Assembly (NCBI GenBank): GCA_018819925.1
Contig: JAHJPG010000091.1
Location: 1-64,000 of the forward strand
From: Pseudomonadota bacterium
Lineage (GTDB): Bacteria > Desulfobacterota > Desulfarculia > Desulfarculales > Desulfarculaceae
Direction of reading: 5' to 3'
Length of the DNA: 64,000 bases
Shown: in pieces, positions 43,393-52,280 of the stretch
How the letters are laid out: every line of letters starts with the position of its first letter
Numbering within the stretch: position 1 is the first letter of the stretch
Translations under genes and position numbers: made by a program
Notes under the pieces: generated by a model
What the model was told of the DNA's origin: nothing
Seen by the model: only the letters and a program-made list of their open reading frames with translations
The model's database searches: none

Positions 43393-44190
43393 ATGGGATG
43401 TGCCGAAGATTATAGCGCCGCCGAGTTGATGGCGGTTTTTCTTTCCCGGGACCTGCGCGACGGGGAGATGGCTCACCTGGGGGCCAACCAGCCGGTGCCC
43501 AGGGCGGCGGTGCTGCTGGCCCATCTCACCCACGCACCCAACATGAAGGTCTCGCAGTCCCTGACCCTGGCCAACCTCATCGACGTCCCGCGTCCGGTGC
43601 CCTACTCGGAATTTTTCACCGACTGGCGGCGCGCCCGCTGGGCCGAAAGCTATCGCCTGGGCCATGAGGTATTCGCGGACGTGAAACGCTTCGCCGACTT
43701 TTTCTTCCTCGGTGGCATCCAGATCGACCGCTTCGGCAACGTGAATTTGATCGGCACCGGAACCGATTATCGCCGTTTGGATTTCAGGGGGCCGGGCTCG
43801 GGGGCGGCGGCCATGGCCTCCACCTTTTGCCCGCGCTACTACCTGGTGGCGGGGGATCACAACAAGCGCCTGTTGGTGGACAAGGTGGATTTCATCTCCG
43901 CTTTCGGCTTCGGCGACGGCGGAAGGGAAGCCAGAAACGCCCTGGGGCTGCCCGGCGGTGGCCCAAAATATCTGGTCACCCCCCTTTGCGTGATGGACTT
44001 CGAGCCGGAAACCAAACGCATGCGCCTGGCCTCGCTTCATCCGGGGGTCGCGCTGGAACAGGTGCTGGAAAACACCTCCTTCGATCCGGTCCTGCCCGAG
44101 AATATCCCCACCACTGCGGCTCCCACCAGCGAAGAACTGGCCGTGCTCCGCGGGCGCATAGACCCACAGGGCACGCTAAGGCGGGGCTAG
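43393..44190 (+). CDS. CoA-transferase-fold enzyme, beta subunit (IpdB-like)
   Basis: The product is 265 residues. LRDGEMAHLGANQPVPRAAVLLAHLTHAPNMKVSQSL near 17-53, FFLGGIQIDRFGNVNLIGTG near 100, GAAAMASTFCPRYYLVAGDH near 138 and LVTPLCVMDFEPETKRMRLASLHPGV near 195 follow the GctB/IpdB pattern. The (S)ENG/ESG motif that carries the catalytic Glu in true CoA-transferases is not found at the expected spot (it reads NMKVSQS). This suggests a hydrolase or lyase use of the fold. The gene begins seven bases after the alpha subunit and closes the catabolic cluster. Confidence 0.82.
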   Translation: MGCAEDYSAAELMAVFLSRDLRDGEMAHLGANQPVPRAAVLLAHLTHAPNMKVSQSLTLANLIDVPRPVPYSEFFTDWRRARWAESYRLGHEVFADVKRFADFFFLGGIQIDRFGNVNLIGTGTDYRRLDFRGPGSGAAAMASTFCPRYYLVAGDHNKRLLVDKVDFISAFGFGDGGREARNALGLPGGGPKYLVTPLCVMDFEPETKRMRLASLHPGVALEQVLENTSFDPVLPENIPTTAAPTSEELAVLRGRIDPQGTLRRG

Positions 44191-44433
44191 CGGTTCCGTT
44201 TCTTTCCCAAAGGGATGTGGCCCCAAGAAATCGGACCGTGGTGTAAGGCGGTAGGCGCCAATTCCAGGTAACCCCAAGAGGGCCCGAGCCCACCGCAAGC
44301 CGGGACCTACCCGGGGCGCGGCGCTGACCCCGTGCGCCCTAACCCACTAATTTGCTAATATTTATATATAGGTTGTCGGAGGATGAACTGGGCAACCGGT
44401 TTATCGTTAATATTCTTTCGTGGTTAAGCTAAC
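44191..44433. other. Intergenic region after the catabolic cluster
   Basis: No gene is seen. It turns AT-rich near 44345-44375 (TTTATATATAGG), which is a plausible -10 region for the glycosyltransferase operon. No clear terminator for the catabolic cluster was found. Confidence 0.4.
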
Positions 44434-45162
44434 ATGAGCAGGGGTGCCGCAGTGCATGCGCAACCTACGCCGGGGCCTGAACAGGCGCTTCAGCCCGCGC
44501 CAGCGGTATCCATAATCGTTCCGGTTTACAACGAGCAGGAAGTCATCCCAAGCCTTTTTTCGGGCCTGGCCGGCCTGGCCCGGGAACTGCGGGCCGAGAT
44601 CATCGTGGTGGACGATGGCTCCGAAGACGCCAGCCCCCAGCTTTTGCAGAGTTGTGAAGGCTTCGTCTACGTGCGCATTGCCCACTCCGGAAAGAGCGCC
44701 GCCCTGGCCGCCGGGTTGGACCGGGCCCGGGCTCCGGTCAGCGTGACCATCGACGCCGATTTGCAGGAAGACCCGTCCCATATCCCCGAGCTGCTCACCC
44801 TGTTGGAGCAAGGCCATGACTGCGCCTACGGGGTTCGGGTGCTCCGCCAAGACAGCCTCTGGGGCAAGCGCCTGCCCTCCATGGTCTACAATCTGCTGGT
44901 CTTTGTTCTGTTCGGCCATAATTTCAGGGACGTGAACTGCGGCCTGCGCGCCGCCCCCACCCAGCGGCTGCGCTCCCTGGAGTGGAATCGGGGGGCCCAT
45001 CGCCTAGTGCCTTTGCTGATTCTTCGGCAGGGGGGGCGGGTCAAGGGGATGCCGGTGCGGCACCGCCGACGCCCGGCCGGGCGCTCCAAGTACACCTCAT
45101 TTCGTCGTTACCCCCTTTCCCTGCGCCACTTGCTGTGCCTGCGGTTTGCCGGCCATGTTTGA
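44434..45162 (+). CDS. Family 2 glycosyltransferase (dolichyl-phosphate-mannose synthase-like)
   Basis: The product is 242 residues. GT-A motifs are VSIIVPVYNEQEVIPSL near 25, EIIVVDDGSEDASP near 52, AALAAGLDRA near 89 and the metal-binding DADLQEDP near 106. NCGLRAA near 170 is the conserved G-L-R acceptor loop. No clear membrane helices follow, so it is likely a soluble or peripheral polyprenyl-phosphate sugar transferase. It overlaps the next gene by eight bases. An AT-rich stretch with TATATA around 44365 probably holds the promoter. Confidence 0.85.
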   Translation: MSRGAAVHAQPTPGPEQALQPAPAVSIIVPVYNEQEVIPSLFSGLAGLARELRAEIIVVDDGSEDASPQLLQSCEGFVYVRIAHSGKSAALAAGLDRARAPVSVTIDADLQEDPSHIPELLTLLEQGHDCAYGVRVLRQDSLWGKRLPSMVYNLLVFVLFGHNFRDVNCGLRAAPTQRLRSLEWNRGAHRLVPLLILRQGGRVKGMPVRHRRRPAGRSKYTSFRRYPLSLRHLLCLRFAGHV

Positions 45163-46435
45163 CGCGGTGGTGTTGGGAGGCGGTTATGCCGGCTTGGCCG
45201 CCGCCCGCCATCTGGTGCAAGGCGGGGCCAGATGCCTGCTCCTGGAAGCCTCGGACGGCCTGGGCGGGGCGGGGCGTTGCGGCACGGTGGCCGGCGAGAG
45301 CGTGGAGTGGTTTTATCACCACATCAAGCCCCAAGACATCCATCTGCTGGAACTCATCGCCGGGATGGGCCTGGAGGACTCCCTGCTGTGGCGAGAGACT
45401 TTCATGGCCTTCTACCTGGAGCAGCGGCTCTATCCTTTCAGCCGGCCCCTGGATCTGCTGCGCTTCGCCCCCTTTACCCTGGCCGACAAGCTGCGCTTTT
45501 GCGCGGGCATGCTCAGCTCTCGCTTCACCCAGAGCCAAGACTTGGCCGGGGTGAGCGCCAAGGAGTGGATAGTGCGCCATTGGGGCCAGAGCGTGTACCG
45601 CAAGATGATGGCTCCCATGATGCGCAACAAATTCGGCATACCCCCAGAGCGGGTGTGCGCCGGTTTCCTGCACGGCCGCATCAAGGGGCTCTCGGCCACC
45701 AAGGCCAAGGGGGTGGGCGGCGAAATGCTGGGCTATCTGGACGGCGGCCTGGACCGCCTGGCTCGCCGTTTGGGGCGGGATCTGCAGCAGGGGGCCGAGC
45801 TTCTCTTGGAAGCGCCGGTGACCGCCTTGGAGCGCACCAGGGAGGGGTATCTGGTGCATGGCGGCGGCCGCAGCCACGCCGCCAAGGTGGTGGTCAACAC
45901 CCTGCCGCTCAACTACTTCGCCCGTCTGCCGGTGAACTTCAGCTTCGAGAGCCGGGTGAAGTACCAAGGCGCGGCCTGCGCCCTCATGGCCTTGGACCGG
46001 CCCTTGGAGTTGCCCTACTGGACCAACATCCTGGAGCCGGGCTTTTCCTTCAAGGTGGTGGTGAACCAGTCCCGGCTGGGACGCCACCGGGCCAACCTGG
46101 TCTATTGCGCGGCCTATCTGCCCGACGACCATTCCTTGATAACCGCGCCGCCCCAACAGGTGCGCGACACCTACCTCCAGGATCTGAGGGCCATGGCGGG
46201 GCCGGTGGAATTGATAGACTGCCTGGTGACCCAGAGCCCGGTGGCCACCCCGGTGTTCGACGTGGACTACCGCCAACAAACCCATGATTTGCAGAGTCGT
46301 CTGTCCGGCGTGTTTTTCGCGGGCAACGCCACCATCTATCCCCACAGCCGCACGCTCAGCAGCGTTATCGGCTCGGGGCAAAGGGCGGCAACCATGGCCC
46401 TGGAGCGCCTGGCCGCCGTGGCACGGGCGGCCTGA
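45155..46435 (+). CDS. FAD-dependent amine-oxidase-fold oxidoreductase
   Basis: The product is 426 residues from ATG 45155, overlapping the glycosyltransferase stop (ATGTTTGA). N-terminal FAD motif AVVLGGGYAGLAAARHLVQGG, then LLLEASDGLGGAGR near 34 and the C-terminal GVFFAGNATIYPHSRTLSSVIGSGQRAA (FAD-contacting end as in protoporphyrinogen/phytoene-type oxidases). The gene pair with a GT2 and a B12-radical-SAM protein resembles surface lipid or polysaccharide modification loci, where such flavoproteins act like UDP-galactopyranose-mutase or desaturases. The substrate is unknown. Confidence 0.82.
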   Translation: MFDAVVLGGGYAGLAAARHLVQGGARCLLLEASDGLGGAGRCGTVAGESVEWFYHHIKPQDIHLLELIAGMGLEDSLLWRETFMAFYLEQRLYPFSRPLDLLRFAPFTLADKLRFCAGMLSSRFTQSQDLAGVSAKEWIVRHWGQSVYRKMMAPMMRNKFGIPPERVCAGFLHGRIKGLSATKAKGVGGEMLGYLDGGLDRLARRLGRDLQQGAELLLEAPVTALERTREGYLVHGGGRSHAAKVVVNTLPLNYFARLPVNFSFESRVKYQGAACALMALDRPLELPYWTNILEPGFSFKVVVNQSRLGRHRANLVYCAAYLPDDHSLITAPPQQVRDTYLQDLRAMAGPVELIDCLVTQSPVATPVFDVDYRQQTHDLQSRLSGVFFAGNATIYPHSRTLSSVIGSGQRAATMALERLAAVARAA

Positions 46436-46460
46436 GGGCCAAAAAGGAGCGACAGCAGCG

Positions 46461-47894
46461 GTGCAGGTGCTTTTCGTGGCGGACATCAAGAACTTCGCCC
46501 TGGGCGGCTTCGAGCCCCTGGGGGTGGAATACCTCTCGGCCTGTTTGAAAAAGGCGGGCCACACCCCGCACATCTGCGACCTGGACCTCACCGACGCGGC
46601 GGCCACCATAAAAGAGCACGGCATCAAGCTGGTGGCTTACAGCGTGGTCACCGGGACCCACCAGCGCTTCGCCCAGTTCAACCGCCGCCTCAAAAGTTTG
46701 TTCCCGCTCACCAGCATCTTCGGCGGGCCCCATCCCACCTTCGTGCCCTCGGTGCTGGAGGATGAGCCGGGCATTGACCTGATCTGCGTGGGCGAGGGCG
46801 AGCGGGCCCTGGTGGAGCTGTGCGACCGTCTGGACCAGGGCCGCGGCCTGGAAGGCATCCCCAACCTGCGGATGAAAAAGGGCGGGTGCGTCGTGGCCGG
46901 CCCGGTGGAGCCGGGGCAGCGCTCCCTGGACGAGTTGCCCTTCCCGGACCGGGAGTTGCTCTACGACAAGTTTCCCCATTTGGCCCGCACCCCCATGAAG
47001 ACGGTGCTGGCCGGGAGGGGCTGCACCTTCAAGTGCTCCTATTGCTTCCACCGCGATTTCATGACCAAGCACGGCCTGCGCAACAAAGTGCGCATGCGCC
47101 GGGTGGGCCTGCTGGTGCGGGAGCTGGCCGGGCTGCGGGACCAATATCCGGTGCAGTTTTTCCGCTTTGTGGACGCCTCCCTGGGCTTCAGCAAGAAGTG
47201 GCTGCGCCAGTTTTCCCCGGCCTATGCCCAGGGTGTGGGGGTGCCCTTCAGCTGCGCCCTGAATCCCTTGCAGGCCGACGACGAGGTGATGAGCCTACTC
47301 AAGCGGGCGGGCTGCCACAGCGTGAACTGGTCGGTGGAGACCGGGGACGAGGGGCTTAGGCGCTCGGTGCTCAACCGGCCGGTGCCCGACGACAAGATCT
47401 ACGAGATGGGCCGCTTGCTGAAAAGGCACGGCCTGGTGAGCTGGGTGCAAAACATGGTGGGCCTGCCGGGCGGCTCCCTGGCGGCGGACTTCAAGACCCT
47501 GGACATGAACATCGCCTTGAAGCCGGCCTTTGCCACGGTGTCGTTCCTCACGCCCTATCCCGGCACGCCCATCCACGACCTGGCCCAGGACATGGGCCTT
47601 TTCGACGGCGACCTCAGCGGCCTGGACCAGGCCTACTTCCACGGCTCGGTGCTCAAGGTGGAGCGCAAGCAGGAGCTGGCCAACCTGGGCAGGCTGTTCG
47701 CCCTGACCGTGGAGTTTCCCTGGCTGCGGCCCATGCTGCCTGGTCTGATCCGCCTGCCCTTGGGGCCGGTCTACGAGGTGCTGCGCAAGGGATGGAAGGG
47801 CTGGTGCATGGTCAGCCGGGTCATGCCCAACCGGCCTACCGCCGGGGACTTCGCCCGCACCGCCTGGCGCCTGTTATCCGGGGCCGCCGGGTAA
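46461..47894 (+). CDS. B12-binding-domain radical SAM protein
   Basis: The product is 477 residues from GTG 46461 (AAGGAG 11 bases upstream). The N-terminal cobalamin-binding-like Rossmann part runs to about 140 (VEYLSACLKKAGHTPHICDLDL; SIFGGPHPTF near 91; LICVGEGERALVELCDRL near 112). The radical SAM core follows with RGCTFKCSYCFHR near 190 (CxxxCxxC), WSVETGDEGLRRSVLNR near 290 and a TIM barrel to about 400. The DxHxxG B12 base-on motif is not evident. Likely roles are methylation or C-C rearrangement of the lipid or sugar handled by the two upstream genes. It is the last gene of that operon. Confidence 0.85.
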   Translation: MQVLFVADIKNFALGGFEPLGVEYLSACLKKAGHTPHICDLDLTDAAATIKEHGIKLVAYSVVTGTHQRFAQFNRRLKSLFPLTSIFGGPHPTFVPSVLEDEPGIDLICVGEGERALVELCDRLDQGRGLEGIPNLRMKKGGCVVAGPVEPGQRSLDELPFPDRELLYDKFPHLARTPMKTVLAGRGCTFKCSYCFHRDFMTKHGLRNKVRMRRVGLLVRELAGLRDQYPVQFFRFVDASLGFSKKWLRQFSPAYAQGVGVPFSCALNPLQADDEVMSLLKRAGCHSVNWSVETGDEGLRRSVLNRPVPDDKIYEMGRLLKRHGLVSWVQNMVGLPGGSLAADFKTLDMNIALKPAFATVSFLTPYPGTPIHDLAQDMGLFDGDLSGLDQAYFHGSVLKVERKQELANLGRLFALTVEFPWLRPMLPGLIRLPLGPVYEVLRKGWKGWCMVSRVMPNRPTAGDFARTAWRLLSGAAG

Positions 47895-50231
47895 AACCTC
47901 CACCCGATCCAATAATAGGTAGCAGTCCCGCTCTGGGCAGGAGTGCCAGGCCAGGCCCAGTTCGTGCCAGCCCCGGACCTGGGGAGGAAGCTCCACCACC
48001 AGGGAAAGGCCTTTATCAAAGGGCAAGGTGGCCAAGGCGCGGCCGTCCAGGCTCAAAGCGACCTGCCCCGGCTGGCCCGCCCGGGCCACCAGCCGCAGGC
48101 GGGCCGCCCCGCCGGGGAAAAACAACCTTCCGCTGATCCAGCCGCCGTTGCTCAGGCTGCGGCCCCGCATATCCCAGGGAAAGGCGTTTTCCACCCACAG
48201 GGGCGCCTGGGGGCCACCATGCATGAACTCGGCCTCCAGGGCACGGGGCGGCCACAGCCTGGCCCCGATGAGCGGGGCCGTGGCCAGCAGGGCCAGGCCC
48301 AGCACCAGCACCAGGGCTTCGCGCATGGGCAGCCGCCAGGCCTTCTCCCCGGCGGGCGCGGGCCCTTGCCAGGCCAGAAAAGCCAGGGCGGCCAGGGCCA
48401 GGGCCACCAGACCGGCGATCCAGGGCAGCAGTGGCGAATAGACAAAGGTGCTGGGCAGCAGATGATAAAACACCAGGCCCAGCCGTTCCTGGGCCAGGGA
48501 CGCCACCGGGTTAATCAGACCCGAGCGGCACCAACGCAGGGCTGGGATCAGGACGATCACCAGGGTGTAGGCCAGGCCCCACAGGGCCGCTCCCCAGGCC
48601 AGCAGCCGCCACCAGGGGCGGGCCAGGGCCGAAAGCATCACCCCCAGGAACAGGGCCAGGGCCGGGAAGGCCACCAGGTACAGCCGGGCGGGCAGGTCGA
48701 ACCCCCCCTGCCAGCGGTACCAGCGCATGAGGCAGACCATGCCCACGTAGACGATGATGGGCGCCAGGGCGGTGAGGGCCGGGCGGGTGTGGCGGCGCAG
48801 GGCGGCGGGCACCCCGGCCGGGGCCAGCAGGAACAGGGGGGCGATCAGCAGCAGGCCGAAGGCCTGATCAAACGCCAGGCCGCCGAACATCACCCACAAC
48901 GGGGTCCACATGCTTTCGTTACGGGCCCACAGGCCCAGCCCTTCCTTCAACTCGCCCAGGAAGTTCCGCGGCCACGCGCCAGCCGGCAGCACCAGCACCG
49001 CCAACAGGGCCAACACCCCGGCGCACAGGGCGGCGAGCAAGGCCCGTCGCGCGCCCACCCGGGACTCCAGCCACCAGAACCCGGCCACCAGCATAAGCCC
49101 CCCGCCCAGGGCGGCCAGGCGGAACTTGATGAAATACAGGCAGGCGCTCACCGCCACCAGGCCCAGCCCCACGGCCAGGGGGCGGCGGGGCGCGGCCTGG
49201 GCCAGGCGCAGGCCCACCACCAACAGCAGCATGCCCGGCGCTTCGCTGAGGGCGTGCTGGCCCAGAGAAAGCACCGGGGCGGAAAACAGCACAAGCCCCA
49301 CGCTGGCTGCGGCTATCCCCTTGCCCAGGCCAGCCCGCTCCAGCCAGGCATGGAGCTGCCCGGCCAGCAGGGCCATGATTCCGGCAAAAAAAAGCATCAC
49401 CCCAAGGCGGCCCCCCAGGGCGTAGGCCGGGTAGATGAACAGGGGAAAGTAAGAATTGGAATAGCCGAGGGTCCAACGCAGGCCGCCGCTCCAGCGGCAG
49501 AAATAAAACTCGCGGTACTGTTTGCCGGTCACCGTGACTTCCTGGTCCAGGCTTCCGTGCCGGTCCAGGCTGTGGGCCATCAGCAGATAGGACACCTCGT
49601 CCCCGGCGGTGCTGGAGGCCTGCTTCACCCACAGGCCAGTCATGGCCAGGATGGTGAACACGGCCAGGAAGATGGCCACCTGCCCCCGCCAGCCCAGGCC
49701 CGCGCCTGAGTTGGCCCGGGGCCGCAACCAGGCCCGCCCCAACAGCCAGAGCAGTACAACGGCCTTGGCGGTGAGCAAGGCCACCACACCCAAGGCCAGG
49801 GGCAGCATCCCCGCCCCGGGCCGTCCCCACCACCAAGCCCCCAGGGCGCAGGCCGCCAAGAGAGCATAGGAGGCCAGGTCCCAGGCCCGGGCCCGGGAAG
49901 CGGTGTCCGCCAGAGAGGGGGCGCGGGAGGACGGGACCAGCCAGAGCAGCAAATCCAGGCAGAGGCTACCGGCCAGGGCCAGGCCGGGCAGGGTAAGAAA
50001 GGCGAAGCGCCTCAGGCCCCAGGGCTGCACGCAACCCCACAGCCCGGCGGGGGCGGCATCGGGCAGCACCAGCAGATCCCATAGCCAGCGCAACAAGACG
50101 GCGGCCAGCAGAGTCAGAATCGCGCAGGCGGCCAGGTGGCCGGGGGCGGTGTTTTTTAGCATACGGACCAAGGCAGACAAGCGAATCCCCGGGTGCGGGT
50201 TGCGCGCCGTCAAGGCACAAGAAACGCTCAC
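47874..50231 (-). CDS. Multi-pass membrane glycosyltransferase (ArnT/PMT-like GT-C)
   Basis: The product is 785 residues with about 12-14 hydrophobic segments. The start region ends a first helix LAACAILTLLAAVLLRWLW; the first large periplasmic loop near 205-260 (SSTAGDEVSYLLMAHSLDRHGSLDQE) has the GT-C acidic motif D-E, and a hydrophilic C-terminal domain of about 120 residues follows the last helix (LSNGGWISGRLFFPGGAARLRLVARAG, a beta-rich PA14/CBM-like tail). It probably transfers a sugar from a polyprenyl phosphate in the periplasm. Start GTG 50231 is tentative. Its 3' end overlaps the radical SAM gene by 21 bases tail to tail. Confidence 0.78.
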   Translation of the reverse strand: MSVSCALTARNPHPGIRLSALVRMLKNTAPGHLAACAILTLLAAVLLRWLWDLLVLPDAAPAGLWGCVQPWGLRRFAFLTLPGLALAGSLCLDLLLWLVPSSRAPSLADTASRARAWDLASYALLAACALGAWWWGRPGAGMLPLALGVVALLTAKAVVLLWLLGRAWLRPRANSGAGLGWRGQVAIFLAVFTILAMTGLWVKQASSTAGDEVSYLLMAHSLDRHGSLDQEVTVTGKQYREFYFCRWSGGLRWTLGYSNSYFPLFIYPAYALGGRLGVMLFFAGIMALLAGQLHAWLERAGLGKGIAAASVGLVLFSAPVLSLGQHALSEAPGMLLLVVGLRLAQAAPRRPLAVGLGLVAVSACLYFIKFRLAALGGGLMLVAGFWWLESRVGARRALLAALCAGVLALLAVLVLPAGAWPRNFLGELKEGLGLWARNESMWTPLWVMFGGLAFDQAFGLLLIAPLFLLAPAGVPAALRRHTRPALTALAPIIVYVGMVCLMRWYRWQGGFDLPARLYLVAFPALALFLGVMLSALARPWWRLLAWGAALWGLAYTLVIVLIPALRWCRSGLINPVASLAQERLGLVFYHLLPSTFVYSPLLPWIAGLVALALAALAFLAWQGPAPAGEKAWRLPMREALVLVLGLALLATAPLIGARLWPPRALEAEFMHGGPQAPLWVENAFPWDMRGRSLSNGGWISGRLFFPGGAARLRLVARAGQPGQVALSLDGRALATLPFDKGLSLVVELPPQVRGWHELGLAWHSCPERDCYLLLDRVEVLPGGPG

Positions 50232-50424
50232 GGGCCGGGCCGGCGGAGCGTTCGCTAGAGCAATTTAACATGTTTTACGGCCACGTTGCGGGGAGATGAG
50301 GCCGGCGGCGCGAAAACGCCAAACGCCTCCACCTTGGGGACGCCGCCAAACTCTCCAACCGATGGACTCGCTTCCGTGTTCTAAACCAGTTTCGCCCAAA
50401 AAATTGGCTTCTCGACAGGAGGGG

Positions 50425-51771
50425 TCAGAGCCCTTGGCCCATGGCCCGCTGCAAGCTGGCCTCGGCCACGTTGAAAATGGTGAGGACGTTGTAATAGTTG
50501 GTGTTGGCTTGGGTCAAAAGGAATTGCGCGTCCAGCAACTCGGTATTGGTGGTCAACTGGTTGCGGTAGCGGTCAAAGGTTATGCGGTAGTTTTCCTTGG
50601 CCTGTATCACCTGGGTGGTGGCCGTGGCGATGTTGAGTTGAGCCTCGCGCAAAAACAAGACTGCCTCCCTGACTTGCAGATCCACTTGGTCTTGCAAGTC
50701 CTGGCGCGCCGCTTCCAGGCGTCGCTTGCCCGCCTTGACTTGACTGGTCTGATAGCGGGTGCGGCCCCATTCCCAGAACGACCAATCCACCCGGGCTATA
50801 ATCGCCCAGTCCGTGGTGTCGTAAAAGGTGGACGGGCCCATTTCCGGTGAATCGGAGGTGAAGAAATAGGAGCCCTGTAGGTTAACCTGGGGGAAATAGT
50901 TGGACTGGACGGTGCGTATGGCCTGGTCGGCCTGTTCGAGTTGCAGGCCGAGGGATTTTAATTCGGGGCGATTGCGCCGGGCCTCTTCCCTGGCCTGGAC
51001 AAAGTCCACTTCAATGGGATGGTGCCCCAGTTTGTCGGCCACTTCCAGGCGCCGCTCCACCGGCAGCCCCAACAGGCGGTTGAGCCGGCTCATGGACAGG
51101 GCCCGGTCATTGTAGGCCCGCACCCGGTCCTGTACGGCGTTGGCCAACTCCACCTTCACCTTGAGCAAGTCGTTTATGGGGATGATGCCTTCCTTGTGAA
51201 AGTCCGTGGAGACCCTCAACTGGCTCTCGAGCCGTTTGACATAGCTTTCGGCTACACCCACGCCTTTGATGGCTCTGAGATAAAGGAAGTAAGCCTCCTT
51301 GACCCTGATGACCACATCCAGGGTGGCCAGCATAATATTGACCTGAGCCAAATCGACCCCCAAATCGGCCAGCTTGTACTGGCTTGTCAGCCGCATGCCC
51401 GTGAACAGGGGCTGCGTGAAGCTGGTTGTCCATTGATAGACATCGGAGCTGCCGACGATCACCCGCTGACCCCCGCTGCGAAAGGCGGGGGGCTCCTGGG
51501 TTTTATTCCAGACATAGCCGGTGTTGAAGCTGGGCAGGAAATAGGTGAAAGCCTCTTTTTTCTGGAACTGGGCCTTTTCCAGCTCGGCCAGGGATTGCTT
51601 TAGGTTGGGGGAATATTCCAAGGACATGACTATGGCGCGGCGCAGGGTCAGCCCCTTGCCGGGCGCGGCGGGGTTTTCAGCCGAGGCCGGGGCCGCGAAC
51701 CAGAGGACGGCCAGCAGCAACCACAGAGCAGTTTGGGCCCAGGTGCGGTGGCGGCTTAAGATGTTGCCCAC
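50425..51771 (-). CDS. TolC-like outer-membrane efflux protein
   Basis: The product is 448 residues starting at GTG 51771 behind GGGAGGG, which yields a normal signal peptide (TALWLLLAVLWFAAPASA). Two outer-membrane-efflux repeats follow: LTLRRAIVMSLEYSPNLKQSLAELEKAQ near 36, VIRVKEAYFLYLRAIKG near 150, and REEARRNRPELKSLGLQLEQADQAIRTVQSNYFPQVNL near 260, LQVREAVLFLREAQLNIATATTQ near 365. A longer N-terminus would hide the signal peptide. It is the distal gene of the RND operon, and with the fusion protein and the pump completes a tripartite exporter. Confidence 0.88.
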   Translation of the reverse strand: MGNILSRHRTWAQTALWLLLAVLWFAAPASAENPAAPGKGLTLRRAIVMSLEYSPNLKQSLAELEKAQFQKKEAFTYFLPSFNTGYVWNKTQEPPAFRSGGQRVIVGSSDVYQWTTSFTQPLFTGMRLTSQYKLADLGVDLAQVNIMLATLDVVIRVKEAYFLYLRAIKGVGVAESYVKRLESQLRVSTDFHKEGIIPINDLLKVKVELANAVQDRVRAYNDRALSMSRLNRLLGLPVERRLEVADKLGHHPIEVDFVQAREEARRNRPELKSLGLQLEQADQAIRTVQSNYFPQVNLQGSYFFTSDSPEMGPSTFYDTTDWAIIARVDWSFWEWGRTRYQTSQVKAGKRRLEAARQDLQDQVDLQVREAVLFLREAQLNIATATTQVIQAKENYRITFDRYRNQLTTNTELLDAQFLLTQANTNYYNVLTIFNVAEASLQRAMGQGL

Positions 51772-52009
51772 GCTTGCCCTCCCGATTTGGCAAACAGATG
51801 TCCTTTTAGGGCTTGCGGCGCATGCCGCCGCAGCCATATGTGCCAGTCTTGCAATGCCAACGAGCGCATGTCGTCTCTCCAAACATCAGCCGCAAAGGGC
51901 CTGGTTGTTTCCGCCTGGTGATCTCTCCCCAAGAATCAAAGCCAAAATTGCCACTGTGTTAAGGGGCCAAGTAGGATGAACTGGTGAATTGAAAAAACAC
52001 ATTGGCTAT

Positions 52010-52276
52010 CTACTTGTTTGACGCGGGCCGGCCTCGATTGCGGATTGATATCAAAAAACTGAAAAGTGAATTCAACGCATCGGCAAGAAAAGTGAAGTGA
52101 ATGAAAGTGCTTAATAAAACCGAAGACAGGGCCGTAAAGATAATGTCCAGGGTTAAAATCGCAGGCTCTTGTGCATGGACGTCCTGAAGCGCCAGATAGA
52201 AAAAGTGAGCACCCGCTCCTCCGGCGGCAACGGAGATGGTGCCTGAAATTATTTTCGCCCATCTCCCGGCGTCCAT
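52010..52276 (-). CDS. Small two-helix membrane protein of unknown function
   Basis: The product is 88 residues from ATG 52276, with AAGGCGAG eight bases upstream and the start only four bases after the RND stop codon. It has two hydrophobic stretches (IISGTISVAAGGAGAHFFYLAL and ILTLDIIFTALSSVLLSTFIHFTFLADAL) and a basic C-terminus (RNRGRPASNK). An overlapping alternative start at 52297 exists. No family is recognised. Its place between the pump and TolC genes suggests an accessory of the efflux system. Confidence 0.6.
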   Translation of the reverse strand: MDAGRWAKIISGTISVAAGGAGAHFFYLALQDVHAQEPAILTLDIIFTALSSVLLSTFIHFTFLADALNSLFSFLISIRNRGRPASNK

Positions 52277-52280
52277 GGCA

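Noticed and set aside
40361-43429. A 1022-codon plus-strand open frame
   Set aside because: It is a GC-rich shadow of the ligase, dehydrogenase and CoA-transferase genes, with Arg/Gly/Pro-rich composition and no family match.
47943-49709. A 588-codon plus-strand frame rich in Gln, Gly and Pro
   Set aside because: Antisense of the GT-C membrane protein. The composition is an artefact of Leu/Ala codons read backwards.
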